DNA of 64,000 nucleotides. Origin: Sambucus nigra (Eukaryota > Streptophyta > Magnoliopsida > Dipsacales > Adoxaceae). The position numbers were made by a program, and so were the translations under genes. This document shows positions 48,380-60,034 of this stretch, in pieces (position 1 is the stretch's first letter; each line of letters opens with the position of its first letter). The notes beneath the pieces were generated by a model. It had not been told where the DNA came from. It did not search any database and saw only the letters and a list, made by a program, of their open reading frames with translations. Where the stretch lies: NCBI GenBank assembly GCA_949130495.1, contig OX422211.1, positions 636,129,717 to 636,193,716 on the forward strand. Reading direction: 5' to 3'.

Positions 48380-49995
48380 TCTCCCTCGTCTTTCTTGAGG
48401 GTAAATGTGGGGTCGTCCCCAACATTGACCCATATTATAGCCGAGGGTGGTTTTTAACAGTAGTGTTGTATTATCCTATCGAACAACCCTCCCTCATTTT
48501 CTTGAGGGTGAATGAGGGGTCGTCCCCAACATTTACCCTCATTATACCCGATGGTTGTTTTTACCAACTTAATGGTTTTTAATAAAGTCTCCCCTCGTCT
48601 TTCTTGAGGGTAAATGAGGGGTCGTCCCCATTATTGACCCTCATTATAGCCGAGGGTTGTCTTTAACCAACCCAATGGTTTTTAATCAAGCCCTCCCTCG
48701 TCTTTCTTGAGGGTGAACGAGGGGTCGTCCCCCACATTGACCCTCATTATAGACTAGGGGGTTACCACCAATTTTAATTGATGTTTAATAAAGTCCCCCC
48801 TCGTCTTTCTTGAGGGTGAATGAGGGGTCGGCCCCAGCATTGACCCTCATTATAGCCGAGGGTTGTTTTTACCAACTTAATGGTTTTTAATAAAGTCCCC
48901 CTCGTCTTTCTTGAGGGTGAATGAGGGGTCGTCCCCAGCATTGACCCTCATTATAGCCTCGGGTTGTTTTTAACCAACCTAATGGTTTTTAATCAAGCCC
49001 TCCCTCGTCTTTCTTGAGGGTTAATGAGGGGTTGTCCCCAGCATTGTCCCTCATTATAGCCGAGGGTTGTTTTTACCAACTTAATGGTTTTTAATAAAGT
49101 CCCCCATCGTCTTTCTTGAGGGTGAATGAGGGGTCGTCCCTAGCATTGAACCTCATTATAGCCTAGGGTTGTTTTTAACCAACCTAATGGTTTTTAATCA
49201 AGCCCTCCCTCATCTTTCTTGAGGGTGAATGAGGGGTCGTCCCCAGCAATGACCCTCATTATAGCCAAGGGTTGTTTTTAACCAACCTAATGGTTTTTAA
49301 TCAAACCCTCCCTCGTCTTTATTGAGGGTGAATGAGGGGTCGTCCCCATCATTGACCCTCATTATAGTCGAGGGTTGTTTTTACCAACTTAATGGTTTTT
49401 AATAAAGTCCCCCCTCGTCTTTCTTGAGGGTGAATGAGGGGTCGTCCCCAGCATTTACCCTCATTATATTCGAGGGTTGTTTTTAACCAACCTAATGGTT
49501 TTTAATCAAGCCCTCCCTCGTCTTTCTAGAGGGTGAATGAGGGGTCGTCCCCGGCATTGACCCTCATTATAGCCGAGGGTTGTTTTTAACCAACCTAATG
49601 ATTTTTAATCAACCCCTCCCTTATTTTTCTTGAGGGTGAATGAGGGGTCGTCCCCAGCATTGACCCTCATTATAGCCGAGGGGGTTACCACCAATTTTAA
49701 TTGATGTTGAATAAAGTCCCCCCTCGTCTTTCTTGAGGGTGAATGAGGGTTCGTCCCCAGCATTGATCCTCATTATAGCCGAGGGTTGTTTTTACCAACT
49801 TAATGGTTTTTAATAAAGTCCCCCCTCGTCTTTCTTGAGGGTGAATGAGGGGTCGTCCCCGGCATTGACCCTCATTATAGCCGAAGGTTGTTTTTACCAA
49901 CTTAATGGTTTTTAATAAAGCCCCCCTCGTCTTTCTTGAGGGTGAATGAGGGGCCGTCCCCAGCATTGACCCTCATTATAGCCGAGGGTGGTTGC
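48380..49995 (+). repeat. Tandem array of element B, 100-106-bp unit, about 16 units
   Basis: Each unit reads roughly CTCGTCTTTCTTGAGGGTGAA, TGAGGGGTCGTCCCC, CATTGACCCTCATTATAGCC, GAGGGTTGTTTTTACCAAC and TTAATGGTTTTTAATAAAG. It is homologous to the 108-bp array in element C. Within a unit, GGGTGAATGAGGGG pairs with CCCCAGCATTGACCC to form a hairpin. It lies between the convergent 3' ends of the antisense gene (48221) and integrase (50130). Confidence 0.95.
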
Positions 49996-50129
49996 CCAAA
50001 GATGATCCCAGACATACCAGAACTGTCAAACGCAAGATGAGGGGAAACACTGATATTTCTGATTAACATTCCAAGTGTTCTGTTGGAGCAGTACCCATTA
50101 CAATTGTGGTTCGATAGGATATTACAACA

Positions 50130-51270
50130 CTACTGATAGTATTTCTTCAAATGATCTGCATTCCAGGGGTTGGAAAAGGGATCCCCTTCTAGGTTTTCTA
50201 GTCTATAGGTCCCATGGACAACTTCATCAATGACCCTATATGGGCCATGCCAATTTGGATGGAGCTTGTTGGGCTTCTGCCAAGTCTTTTTTAGGACCAA
50301 GTCTCCCACTGCAATTGGCCTCGGCTTCACCCTTTGGTTGTAAAACCTTGCAGTCCTTTGTTGGTAGGCTGCATGCCTTATTTCGGCGTCTTCCCTCCTT
50401 TCCTCAATCAGGTCTAAGTCAAGTATCCTCTCTTCCATATTTCTTTGGGGGTCATACATTTGTACCCTGTGAGTAGGAAACCCAATCTCGGTGGGGATTA
50501 TGGCTTCTGAGCCATAAGATATCATTAACGGGGTTTCTCCGGTAGAGGTCTTCGCCGTTGTCCTGTAGGCCCACAGTACAACATATAACTCCTCAACCCA
50601 TCTTCCTTTTGCCTCCTCAAGTCTCTTCTTGATCCCATCTAGGATTGATCTATTTGTAAATTCCATTTGCCCATTGGCTTGAGGTCAGCCTGGGGACGAG
50701 AAGAATTATTTGATACTCACCCTTTCACAGTACTTCTCTAGAGATGCATTCTTGAATTGAGTCCTGTTATCTGAGATGAGGGTGTTGGGGAGACCATATC
50801 TGCATATAATATTTTTCCAGATGAACTGGAAGGTCTTTTGTTCGGTAATCGTGACCATTGGCTCTGCCTCCACCCATTTTGAAAAATAGTCAATTGCCAC
50901 GATGAGGAACCGATAGTTATTAATGGCCCTAGGCAAGGGGCCTACTAGGTCGATCCCCCACACTGCAAATGGCTATGAGGATGTAATGGAGGTAAGATGT
51001 TGATGGGGCTGGTGAGGGATGGTGGCAAATCTTTGACATTTATCACACTTTTTTACATATGATGTAGCATCTTTCCCCAAGGTCGGCCACCAGTACCCCT
51101 GGGTGACCACCCTCTTCACTAGAGATCTACCCCCAATGTGGCTTGAGCATGACCCCTCGTGCACGTCTTGTAAAATGTGTGGGACTTCAGACGGGTGCAC
51201 ACACCTCAGTAAGGGGAGCAAAACCCCCTTTTTATACAAGGTGTCTCCGATGATGGTGAATTTTACATCT
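50130..51270 (-). pseudogene. Integrase of element B, nearly intact
   Basis: Zinc finger at about 50985-51150 (HEGSCSSHIGG, YWWPTLGKDA, CDKCQRFA), core at 50706-50963 (MWGIDLVGPL and LISDNRTQF giving the two Asp), catalytic Glu in GQMEFTNRSI near 50667, C-terminal part 50130-50600 (WAYRTTAKTSTGETPL, RVKPRPIAVGDLVLKK, HPNWHGPYRV, ADHLKKYY). The family inserts element cDNA. Stops near 50706 and 50967 and a broken joint near 50670 separate three readable pieces. Confidence 0.9.
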
Positions 51271-51399
51271 CTGTATCTTAGCTTCTTCCTTTCCTGCCTT
51301 GCTTCTGGCATCTCCCCCTCTTTGATGTATCTGATCAAAGGGTCCATCCATGAAGCTTCCTTAGAAAAATTTAAGCAAGTGCCAAGTGTTCCCTCAGTA

Positions 51400-51842
51400 T
51401 CTTCAATAGTTGGTCGAAGCAAAATTTCCACTGGGACTGTCCTCCTGATATCTATCCTAGTTGCCAAGGCCAACCTAGTAAGTGCATCATCTCGGACATT
51501 ATCGAGCCTAGGTATCCTCCTCAATCTCACTTCTCTGAAGCTCTTCAGTAATGACCTTACCTTCTCAAGGTACTTGGCCATTCGCTCATCCTTGGCCTCG
51601 TAGGCTCCTACTATCTGGTTCACTACTAGCCTTGAATCACTATGGACCACAATTTGGCCGACACTAAGAGACTTGGACAAGAAGAGGCCTGCTATCAAGG
51701 GCTTATATTCGGACTCGTTGTTGGAGGCTTTGAAGTTAAACCTCAGGGCATACTCAATGTCTGTACCGTATGGTGCTGATACTATCAGTCCAGCCCCACT
51801 TCCACTATCGCAGGAGGACCCGTTAATAAAGAGGCTCCACAC
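51400..51842 (-). pseudogene. Second (archaeal-type) RNase H of element B
   Basis: The frame reads WSLFINGSSCDSGSGAGLIV, EYALRFNFKASNNESEYKPL, VHSDSRLVVNQIVGAYEAK and RIPRLDNVRDDALTRLA. It is the extra RNase H that marks Tat-type elements, placed between RNase H and integrase and continuous with the integrase finger. The first catalytic Asp reads Asn (FINGSS), while SDS and DD are kept. Confidence 0.85.
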
Positions 51843-51949
51843 GGTCCATTCTTCAGAGAAACTTCCCTCGGTGATGGACCCCTATCTAAAGAGATACCTT
51901 TCCTATTAGTTTTTAGACACTTTTCCTCTAGCGGTGCTTGTCTCAGCCT

Positions 51950-53340
51950 TATCTGCGGGTGTGTCGATGAGTCTGTCTTGTAAGGTATCTGTCTTCCTGA
52001 GGATCTCATCTTCAGCTTCATCATCTTCCCAAGTAAATTAGGCCACGAAATCAGCCAATGCTTGCCCCTTAATGGTCGTCCTAGGTTGATACACAATGTC
52101 AAACTCCCCCATCTCTATAGCCCAGGCCATTAGCCTCCCTGATTTTTCTGGCTTATGTAAGACCTGCCTAAGAGGAGAGTCCGTGAGGATGACCATTGTA
52201 TGGGACTAGAAGTATGGCTTCATCTTTCTTGATGCATGGATCAAGGCATATGCTAACTTTTCCATCCTTGGGTACCTTTGCTCTACCCCCTGGAGTGCTT
52301 GACTGTTGAAATACACAGGCTTCTGTACTCCGTCTTCATCTCTGACGATTGTTGCACTAATGGCTAATTCTGAGACAGCGAGGTACACATAAAGTCGTTC
52401 ACCCTGTACGGGTCGTGACAACAGCAAGGGAGACCCTAGGTATGACTTTAACTCCCCGAAAGCCTCATCACACTCTTCACTCCATTCGAAGGCCTTTCTG
52501 AGAATTTTGAAGAATGGTAAACACTTGTCTGTGGCTCTGGACACGAACATATTCAAAGCAGCCACTCGCCTCGTGAGCCTCTGAACGTCTTTAATGGTCT
52601 TGGAGGTCTTCATCTCTATAAGGGCCTTTATCTTTTTAGGGTTGGCCTCGATGCCTCTTTGGTTGACAATGAACCCCAAGAACTTCCCTGCTCCGACCCT
52701 GAAAACACACTTGGCCGGTTTGAGCTTCATTTGGTACTTGTCCATTGTATTAAAGGTCCTCTCGAGGTCAGCCACATGATCCTCTACCTTCAAACTCCTA
52801 GTTAGCATGTCATCTACATAGACCTCCATAGACTTCCCTATTTGTTCTTCAAACATTTTATTTACAAGGCGCTGATACGTTTCCCCCACATTTTTTAGGC
52901 CAAAGGGCATGACCCTATAATAGTACGTCCCCTTGTCGGTAATGAAAGATGTCTTCTCCGAGTCTTCAGGGTTCATAAAGATCTGGTTGTACCCTGAATA
53001 GGCATCCATGAAGCTCATGAGCTCATGACCTACGGTAGCGTCTACCATCTGATAAATGCAGGTGAGAGGGAAGTTGTCTTTGGGACAATGCTTGTTGAGG
53101 TCTGTGAAGTCTACACACATCCTCTATTTCCCATTGGCTTTTGGGACAATGACTGCATTGGACAGCCACTCGGGGTAGATGACCTCTCTGATAAACTCAG
53201 CATCCTCTAACTTTTTGACCTCGTCCCTTATGACCTCATATTTTTCTTGAGAGTAAATTCTCCTCTTCTGCTTTACTGGCTTTGCACCCTCTACCATGTT
53301 GAGCTTGTGGCACATGATTTCGGGGTCGATCCCTGGCATA
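51950..53340 (-). pseudogene. Reverse transcriptase-RNase H of element B
   Basis: The frame 53124-53339 has KQKRRIYSQEKYEVI and EVIYPEWLSNAVIVPK. A TAG at 53124-53126 replaces the Trp codon kept in element C (57744-57746). The frame 52206-53120 then has MCVDFTDLNKHCPKDNFPL, GYNQIFMNPED, YYYRVMPFGLKN, catalytic YVDDML, the KFLGFIVNQRGIEANP thumb and RNase H (LYVYLAVSELAISATI, VYFNSQALQGVEQRYP). Another TAG at 52206-52208 interrupts RNase H. Catalytic RT residues are present. Confidence 0.92.
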
Positions 53341-53399
53341 TCTGTATGACTCCATACAAAGACACTCTATCTTCTTCTCAGCAGCTTGATGAGGTCTTC

Positions 53400-56006
53400 C
53401 TTGATGTTTGGATTTAGATTCTTGCCGACTTAGACAGTTTTTTCGGCTCATCCTCATTGAGGATTATGGATTCTACCTCTTCCGCGGCTTCTCTTTTCTT
53501 CAGCTTTTTCTCATCCCTGGGGTCCAGGGTGTCAATGTTGTAGGTGGTTGTTGCCTTCTTGTGCGCCTCTCTTTCTTCAACGGAGTTAAAATAACACTCT
53601 CGCACTGTCGTCTAGTCTCCTTGAACCTCCCCTACCCCATAAGGGGTTGGAAATTTAATCATCTGATGGACCGAAGACGTCACAGCTTCAAACCTCTTAA
53701 GGGCTACTCGCCCCAGTATGATGTTGTAGGCCGAAAAAACATGTTCATCCATCACAAAGAAGCTGACCTTATTGGTAATCCATCTCGGCCACTCGTCCCC
53801 CATCCTGACATCAGCCTCATACACTCCAAGGGGATGAACCTTTTCCCCACTGAACCCAATCAATGGGTGATGGTATGGGACGAGTCTAACACGGCTGAGA
53901 CCTAAGGCTTTAAAGCATGGCCCAAGCATCACATCTGTAGAGCTGCCCCCATCTACCAAGATCCTCGGCACCTCGCGCCCATGTACCGTAGTAGTAATGA
54001 TGAGAGGGTCATCATATGGGGATAAGAGGCCCTTGAAGTACATTCTTGAGAACCCCACTATCAGGGTGTCCATATCGACCTTCTTCCTCTTTTCTAATTT
54101 TGCCCATGTAGTTGAGTGTACAGTTCTTATCACTGCCTTGGCCTCAACTACATGGGCCTTCCTTTCTGCGACCTCTGATCCTCCTCCTGCTATTCCCCCA
54201 GAGATCATCCCCACATAGAGAGAGATCGTATTAAGTCTCTTAACAGGGCCGTGGTCATCTCTCGGCGGGAGGTCAGGGTCGTCCTCATCATCAGAAGGTT
54301 CGTCCCCTCTTTTGGGGGGATCCTCTCGGTATGCATCACCTCGCTTCTTTCTGGGGTCATCCCCTCGGCCCCTCTTGAAGGCACCTTTGTCAACATACTT
54401 CCTGAGCTTCCCTTCTTTCAGCATCTTTTCAATCTCATCTTTCAGGGCAAAGCACTTGTCTGTCATATGGCCATGGTCTTGGTGAAATTCACACCACAGG
54501 TTTTTGTTCCTCTTATTGGGAGATGCCCTAAACTTTTCAGGCCACTTCAGGGACCAGTCACTCTTTATCTCGTTGAGAATATGTTCACAGCTGACCGTTA
54601 GAGGGGTGTAATTAGCGAACTTGTCATCTGTAGACCTCTTATTCCCCTCTTTGTTCTTCTTATGGTACTTACCCCCACTAGTGCCTCCTTTTTCATCTTC
54701 GTATTTTGCGGCCATCGCCTCTTCGGCTTTCATCACCTTTCCTGCTGTCGACAGCAATTCAGCCATCGTCCTTGGAGGGTCTTCAGCAAGCTTCCATAGC
54801 AGCTTCCCCTTCTGGAGTCCTCCAATGAGGGTGGTCATGGCTATGCTCTCCTCATAGTCTTCCACTTCTAACTTTTCTTTGTTGAATCTGGCTATGTAGT
54901 CTCTTAGATTCTCATTCTTCCCCTACTTAACATAGAGCAGGTGTGTGGTCTTCTTTTTTTGTCTCACCCCAAAGCAAAAGTTGTGGATAAACTGTTATGC
55001 CAGATGCTTAAAGCTTTCAATGGAGTTTTTTGGAAGAGACGTATACCAGACATGTGCAGCCCCCGTCAGTGTGCCAGAGAAGGCATGACACCTCATCTCA
55101 TCTGAGAAGAGTATATGTCTGCCGCTGACTGGTACATCTCAATATGGTTGACATGGTTGGTACTCCCGTCATACCTTGGGGTAACCATAGGTGGCTTGAA
55201 CTTGGATAGCGTGGAGAAGTTGACTATCTTCGCCACAAACGGTGAGCCTATGGAGTATCCTCTCTGAAGAGGGTCTCGGCTCTTCAGTATATCACAGATC
55301 TTATCCTCCAATCACTGTATCGAGTCATTCCAGGGCCTCGTAGGGTCGGCTTGGCCGATGTTATCCCCTACCGCCTCTTGGAGGTGGACGGAGGGTTCTA
55401 CTACGGCAGGCCTGCATCGGCTATTTACTTCCCCCTGATCGTCGTCCCGTCCTTGGTGTCGGCCCCTGTGAGGTCGTCCATCTTCCCTTCTGGACCTTAC
55501 AATACTCCTTGATCGGGACAATTTTTCCCGCAGGTCATTTACTGGGCCTAGCCTCTCAAAGGCCGACCCTCGGCTCAATCAATCGAAGGCAGAGCCTCTT
55601 GGGCGATCATCAGGATTTTGCCTCCCACACTTCCCTCTGCTCTCCTAGAGAGGTCGTACAGTATTGTTGGAGACCTTACATGTCTCCCAACATTCTATGG
55701 GGGCCTCCTCTCCCTCCGTTGCTGTGTGGGTGGAAAGTCTTTACGTGGTGCCTGGGTTGGTCCCCTGGCCTCATGATGCCCCTGAACCACTGTCGGAGTG
55801 ATCATCTCAGGTGAGACCCCTGGTGGTCTTAGTATGTTCTGGCTTAGAGCTGTGAACTGCTCCTGCATGATCCACTGGCTTGCTGCCAGAGACTTCAAAG
55901 CTACCGCCACATCAGCCATCTCAGACTGAGGTGGTGGCTGACTGGAACTGGGTCCTACTCCACCATCCGGTGGAGGAAGTGGTGGTGGTGGCATCTCCGG
56001 TACCAT
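53400..56006 (-). pseudogene. gag-protease of element B, interrupted by stops
   Basis: N-terminal Pro-rich gag from 56006 (MVPEMPPPPLPPPDGG), charged region (55312-55578), capsid-like part (55093-55311: FKPPMVTPRYDGSTNHVNHI) and main block 53612-54865. That block has GGLQKGKLLWKLAEDPP, a zinc motif CEFHQDHGHMTDKC (C-x2-H-x5-H-x4-C, the Tat variant), a charged linker rich in Arg/Asp, and the protease with ILVDGGSSTDVM and NIILGRVALKRFEAV. A TAG at 53612-53614 stands where element C keeps CAG (58233-58235), and a TAG at 54923-54925 where C keeps CAG (63727-63729). Gag would form the particle and the protease process the polyprotein. Confidence 0.9.
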
Positions 56007-56171
56007 GTGTTTGAGCTATGAAGAGCTGAACTGAAGAAAAGACTGGTGAGCTTGAGAACCTTAGTGGGTATCTTTCAATGGTGAGACATCTCCTCTCAGG
56101 GGGAGAACTGGTTCACCACCAGAGTGCCCAGTGAGGTCAAGCTATACAAAGGAAGAGATGTCTTCTCATTC

Positions 56172-56188
56172 CCACAGACGGCGCCAAA
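56172..56188 (-). promoter_or_regulatory. Primer binding site of element B
   Basis: On the minus strand, directly after the LTR end (CATCATCA), the text TTGGCGCCGTCTGTGGG follows. TGGCGCC-type sites are standard for Tat/Athila elements. The priming tRNA is not certain from sequence alone. Confidence 0.8.
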
Positions 56189-56189
56189 C

Positions 56190-57136
56190 TGATGATGCTT
56201 AGATTCAACACCACCAGATAAGTGATGATGAGCTCAAACTGTAAGTACCATAGCAGCCATAGATGTATAAGTGTGTAAGTGTGTAAGTGTGTAGAAGGAG
56301 ATGAGTATAAGAGGAATAAGATAATGATGTATATTGGTTCAGCCAATTTGGCCTACATCCACTGTGAGTGTGTGATCCACTATGTATGGGCACTAATGGC
56401 CTTGGATATAATGCACATAAGCTCACTTTCTCTCTCTACTGTGTATACAAGCAGAGTTTTTGCTAGGGTTACAATTCTCGATCCCTTGTAGGGTTGTAGG
56501 TGACAAGTATATATAGGTCTTGGGGGGTGTAGTGTACCCCCCAAGTATGCATGGTGCATGTGAATGATGATCTAGCCAATCCCCTGTTGACACCTGTAGA
56601 TGCCACCTGTGAATAATGATGACATAATATTCCCTCACGTGAGGGGGTGATATTGTTATAACGGTCTTCCATGTGCCATGTGAGCCTCACGCGCACTGTT
56701 CCACGTGTCTCCCAAATCACGCGTTGTGATGATGTCACCCTCGGCCTATGATATGAGGTCGAGGGCAAAGTTCCCTCTGGCAGTGAGTCTGGCCTAATTT
56801 AGGCCTCGTACTGTCGTACCCTCGGAGGGTCGTCTAAGCCTGATGGAGGGTCGTCACCTTGGAGTGTCGTCTGAGCCTAATGAGGGGTCAGCCGCTTGGA
56901 GGGTCGTATGAGTCAGATGAGGGTCGGCCCCTTGGAGGGTCATCTGAGCCTGATGAGTGGTCGGCTCCTTGGAGGGTCGTCTGAGCCTGATGAGGGGTCG
57001 GCCTCTTGGAGGGTCTTCTGAGCCTGATGGATGGTCGGCCCCTTGGAGGGTCGTCTGGGCCTGGTGAGGGGTCATCCTGGCCCCGTCCAGGCACAGGGCA
57101 CCCTCGGCATGGCCGAGGGTATAGATGGGTATATCA
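56190..57136 (-). repeat. 5' LTR of element B (947 bp)
   Basis: It matches 44365-45229. It is 82 bp longer because of a GTGTGTAAGT duplication near 56270-56290 and about two more units of the 38-bp GC-rich repeat (56815-57075). It carries the same stem-loop (56519-56545) next to TATATATA. Confidence 0.93.
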
Positions 57137-57141
57137 GTAGA
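57137..57141. repeat. Right target-site duplication GTAGA of element B
   Basis: It follows GGTATATCA, the end of the right LTR, and matches 44360-44364. Element C sequence (CACTTGTCTGTGG) resumes right after it. Confidence 0.95.
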
Positions 57142-58150
57142 CACTTGTCTGTGGCTCTAGATACGAACCTATTCAAAGTATCCACTCGTCATGTGAGCCT
57201 CTGGATAGCTTTAATGGTCTTGGGGGTCTTCATTTCTATCAGAACATTTATCTTTTCAGGGTTGGCCTCGATGCCTCTCTAATTGACGATGAACCCCAAG
57301 AACTTTCCTGCTCCGACCCTAAAGACACACTTGGCCGGGTTGAGCTTCATCCGGTAACTGTCCATCATGTCAAAGGTCTTCTCAAGGTTGGCCACATGAT
57401 CCTTGGCCTTCAAACTCTTGGTCAACATGTCATCCATGTAGACCCCCATAGACTTCCCAATTTGGTCTTCGAACATTTTATTCACAAGGCACTGATATGT
57501 TGCCCCCGCATTCTTTAGGCCAAAGGACATGACCCTGTAACAGTATGTCCCCTTGTCGGTAATGAAAGTTATTTTTTTTTAGTCCTCAGGGTTCATGAAT
57601 ATTTGGTTGTAGCCTGAATATGCATCCATGAAGCTCATTAGCTCATGGCCTACAGTAGCGTCCACCATCTAATCAATTCGGGGAAGAGGGAAACTGTCTT
57701 TAGGGTAATGTTTGTTCAGGTCACTGAAGTCTACGCACATCCTCCACTTCCCGTTGGCTTTAGGGACTATGACCGCATTATGCAACCAATCGGGATAGAT
57801 GACCTCCACGATGAACTGAGCCTCTTCTAACTTCTTGGCCTCATCCCTTATGACCTCATATTTCTCCCGAGAGTAAATTCTCCTCTTCTGCTTTATTGGC
57901 TTCACACCCTTTAGCACGTTGACCTTGTGACACATGATCTTGGGGTCAATTCTAGGCGTGTCTGCATGACTCCATGCAAAGACATTTTTTCTTCTTCTTA
58001 GCAGATTGATGAGGTCTTCTTTTATATCTGTCTTTAGAGCTTTGCCAACTTGGACGATTTTTCCCGGTTCATCTTCATTGAGGATAACGGATTCTACCTC
58101 TTCCGCGGCTTCTCCTTTCTTCAGCTTTGCCTCATCCCTGGTGTCCAGGG
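57142..58150 (-). pseudogene. RT right half of element C
   Basis: The frame 57279-57530 reads MSFGLKNAGATYQCLVNKMF, GVYMDDMLTKSLKAKDHV and GAGKFLGFIVN, with the catalytic YMDD. The frame 57669-57935 has KQKRRIYSREKYEVIRDEAK, EVIYPDWLHNAVIVPK and KWRMCVDFSDLNKHYPKD. It joins 43985-44359 once element B is removed. A tract of T (57572-57579) and stops break it. Confidence 0.88.
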
Positions 58151-58160
58151 TATCAATATT

Positions 58161-58665
58161 TTAAGTAGTAGTTGCCTTCTTGTGTGCCTCCCATTCCTCA
58201 GCAGAGTTTAAGTAGCATTCCCTTTCCGTCGTCTGGTCTCCCTGAACTTCCCCTACCCCATAGGGGGTCGGGAATTTTGTCATATGATGGACCATTGACG
58301 ACATGACCTCAAATTCTTTGAGAGCTACTCGTCCCAGTATAATGTTATAGGTTGAGAAGACGTGTTCGTCCATCATAAAAAAGTTGACCTTCTTGGTAAG
58401 CCATCTCGGCCACTCATCTCTCATTCTTACATCAGCCTCATACATTCCTAGAGGATGAACTTTTTCCCAACTGAAACCTATCAATGGATGATGGTACGGG
58501 ACCAGTCTAGCATGAGTAAGTCCCAAGGCTTTAAAACACGGCCAGAACATCACATCCGCAGAACTCTGTCCATCTACCAATATATTTGGCACCTCGCATC
58601 CGTATACCCTGGTGGTGATGACAAGAGGGTCATCATGCGAGGCCAAGAGGCCCTTGAAGTCCATC
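58161..58665 (-). pseudogene. Protease part of element C, cut by the CACTA element
   Basis: The minus strand reads NILVDGQSSADVM, GFSWEKVHPLGMYEADVRM, NIILGRVALKEFEVM and TPYGVGEVQGDQTTERECY. It is the counterpart of 53600-54040 in element B. The frame ends at the CACTA insertion (58666) and resumes at 62848. Confidence 0.88.
58663..58665. repeat. Left target-site duplication ATC of the CACTA element
   Basis: ATC precedes CACTACACC and is repeated at 62845-62847. The joined flanks CCCTTGAAGTCC-ATC-CTTGAGAA line up with CCCTTGAAGTACATTCTTGAGAA at about 54030-54052 in element B. Confidence 0.95.
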
Positions 58666-58677
58666 CACTACACCAAA
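58666..58677 (+). repeat. Left terminal inverted repeat of the CACTA element
   Basis: CACTACACCAAA, the exact inverse of 62833-62844. The copies diverge after base 12. Confidence 0.95.
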
Positions 58678-58709
58678 ATGGGTAAATTGGCACCCTTCCA
58701 GCGGCTAGC

Positions 58710-58920
58710 CTTGTCACAGTCAATGACCGTGACAAAAAAAACATGCATTTTTTATCACGGTCATTGACCGTGACCAGTCCGTGATAAGGTATTATCACGG
58801 TCATTAATCGTGACAAGTCCGTGACAAGTGTTGTTGTCACGGTCTTGTCACGGTCAATGACCGTGACAATCCTTATAATATTATCACGATCAAGGATCGT
58901 GACACGTCCGTGACAAATGT
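58710..58920 (+). repeat. Left subterminal repeats of the CACTA element
   Basis: Several copies of TCACGGTCA, often as the palindrome TCACGGTCATTGACCGTGA, and GTCCGTGACAA variants. In CACTA elements such motifs bind the accessory transposase protein (TnpA in En/Spm). Binding here is inferred. Confidence 0.9.
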
Positions 58921-59024
58921 TCCAGTAAAAAAACCCTTAACCCTTCTATTTTTCCCCCGCCAATTCTTCCCTCCTTTTTCTCTCTTTCTCTACGCTATCT
59001 CCCTCTCTCTCTACTTTCAGGTTA

Positions 59025-59067
<43 letters not shown>

Positions 59068-59938
59068 ATATATATGTGTGTGTGTGTGTATATATATATG
59101 TGTGTGTGTTTATGTATATGTGTGTGTGTGTGTGTGTGTATGTGCATGTGTGTGGTGGGTGGGGGTGGGGGTGGGGAGGGGGATGGGGATGGGGCATGGT
59201 GGGGGAAGGGGGCGGGGCAGGGTAGGGTGGCAGGGATGGGGGGGGTTGTTTATGTGTGTGTGTGGAGGGGGAAGGGGGTGGGGCAGGGTGGGGGAAGGGA
59301 GAAGGAGGTGGGACAGGGTGGGGGGAGGGGGCAGGGATGGGTGGGTGGGTGGGGGGCTGTGTGTGCATGTGTGAATGTGCGCGGGGGTGTGTGCGTATGT
59401 GCGCGGGGGTGTATACGTGTGTGTAGTGTGCGTGTATGTGCGTAATGTCCCTTGTAAATGAATTGATTGGTTATTAATTTTTTTAGTAAATTAATATATG
59501 ATTGCCCGTCATTGTAAATTAGTAAATTAATATATGATTAATTATGAAAGTAGGATTGCCCCTCATTGTAAATTAGTAAATTAATAATTGTATACTTTAA
59601 TTGTTGAAAATAATTAATTGAGTAGATGAATTAGAAGGAGTACGGGATACACATTTTTTGTTGACATTGCTGTTGGATTATAGTGGATTAGTTTTAAAAG
59701 CGGCATGACCACTGGATTATTGTCCATATGGGGGTGGGATTTTTCAACTTTTTTTAAAATTACTTTGTATATCGAAGAATATATATATAGTATGATAATT
59801 AAATGAAACATACTTTGAATTACATATAGTGCGCATAGATACCAGGAAAAAAAACCTTTCCCCTTCTTTTTTCCCCCGCCGATTCTTCCCTCCTTTTTTC
59901 TCTCTCTCTACACTGCTCTCCCTCTCTCTCTCTACTTT

Positions 59939-59982
<44 letters not shown>

Positions 59983-59985
59983 ATA

Positions 59986-60034
<49 letters not shown>

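Larger units (their letters stand above)
44365..57136 (-). mobile_element. Complete Tat-type Ty3/gypsy element B, 12.8 kb, inserted in element C
   Basis: LTRs at 44365-45229 and 56190-57136 (both TGATGATGC to GGTATATCA on the plus strand), PBS at 56172-56188, and minus-strand gag-protease-RT-RNase H-RNase H-integrase (56006 to 50130). A tandem array (48380-49995) and an antisense intron-containing gene (45968-48221) follow. The LTRs agree at about 96% over the first 600 bp by my rough hand count. Only a few stops interrupt gag-pol (TAG at 53612-53614, 53124-53126, 52206-52208 and 54923-54925, among others). It is in the same orientation as, and the same family as, its host element C. Confidence 0.95.

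Noticed and set aside
40283..49995. CRISPR-like reading of the regular arrays
   Set aside because: Units are homologous along their whole length without unique spacers, and the context is a plant retrotransposon.
58910..59445. Long plus-strand frames rich in Val/Cys/Gly and the opposite Pro/His-rich frames (also 59829-60365)
   Set aside because: They come from TG, AT, CT and G-rich simple sequence in the CACTA duplication; no domain is visible.
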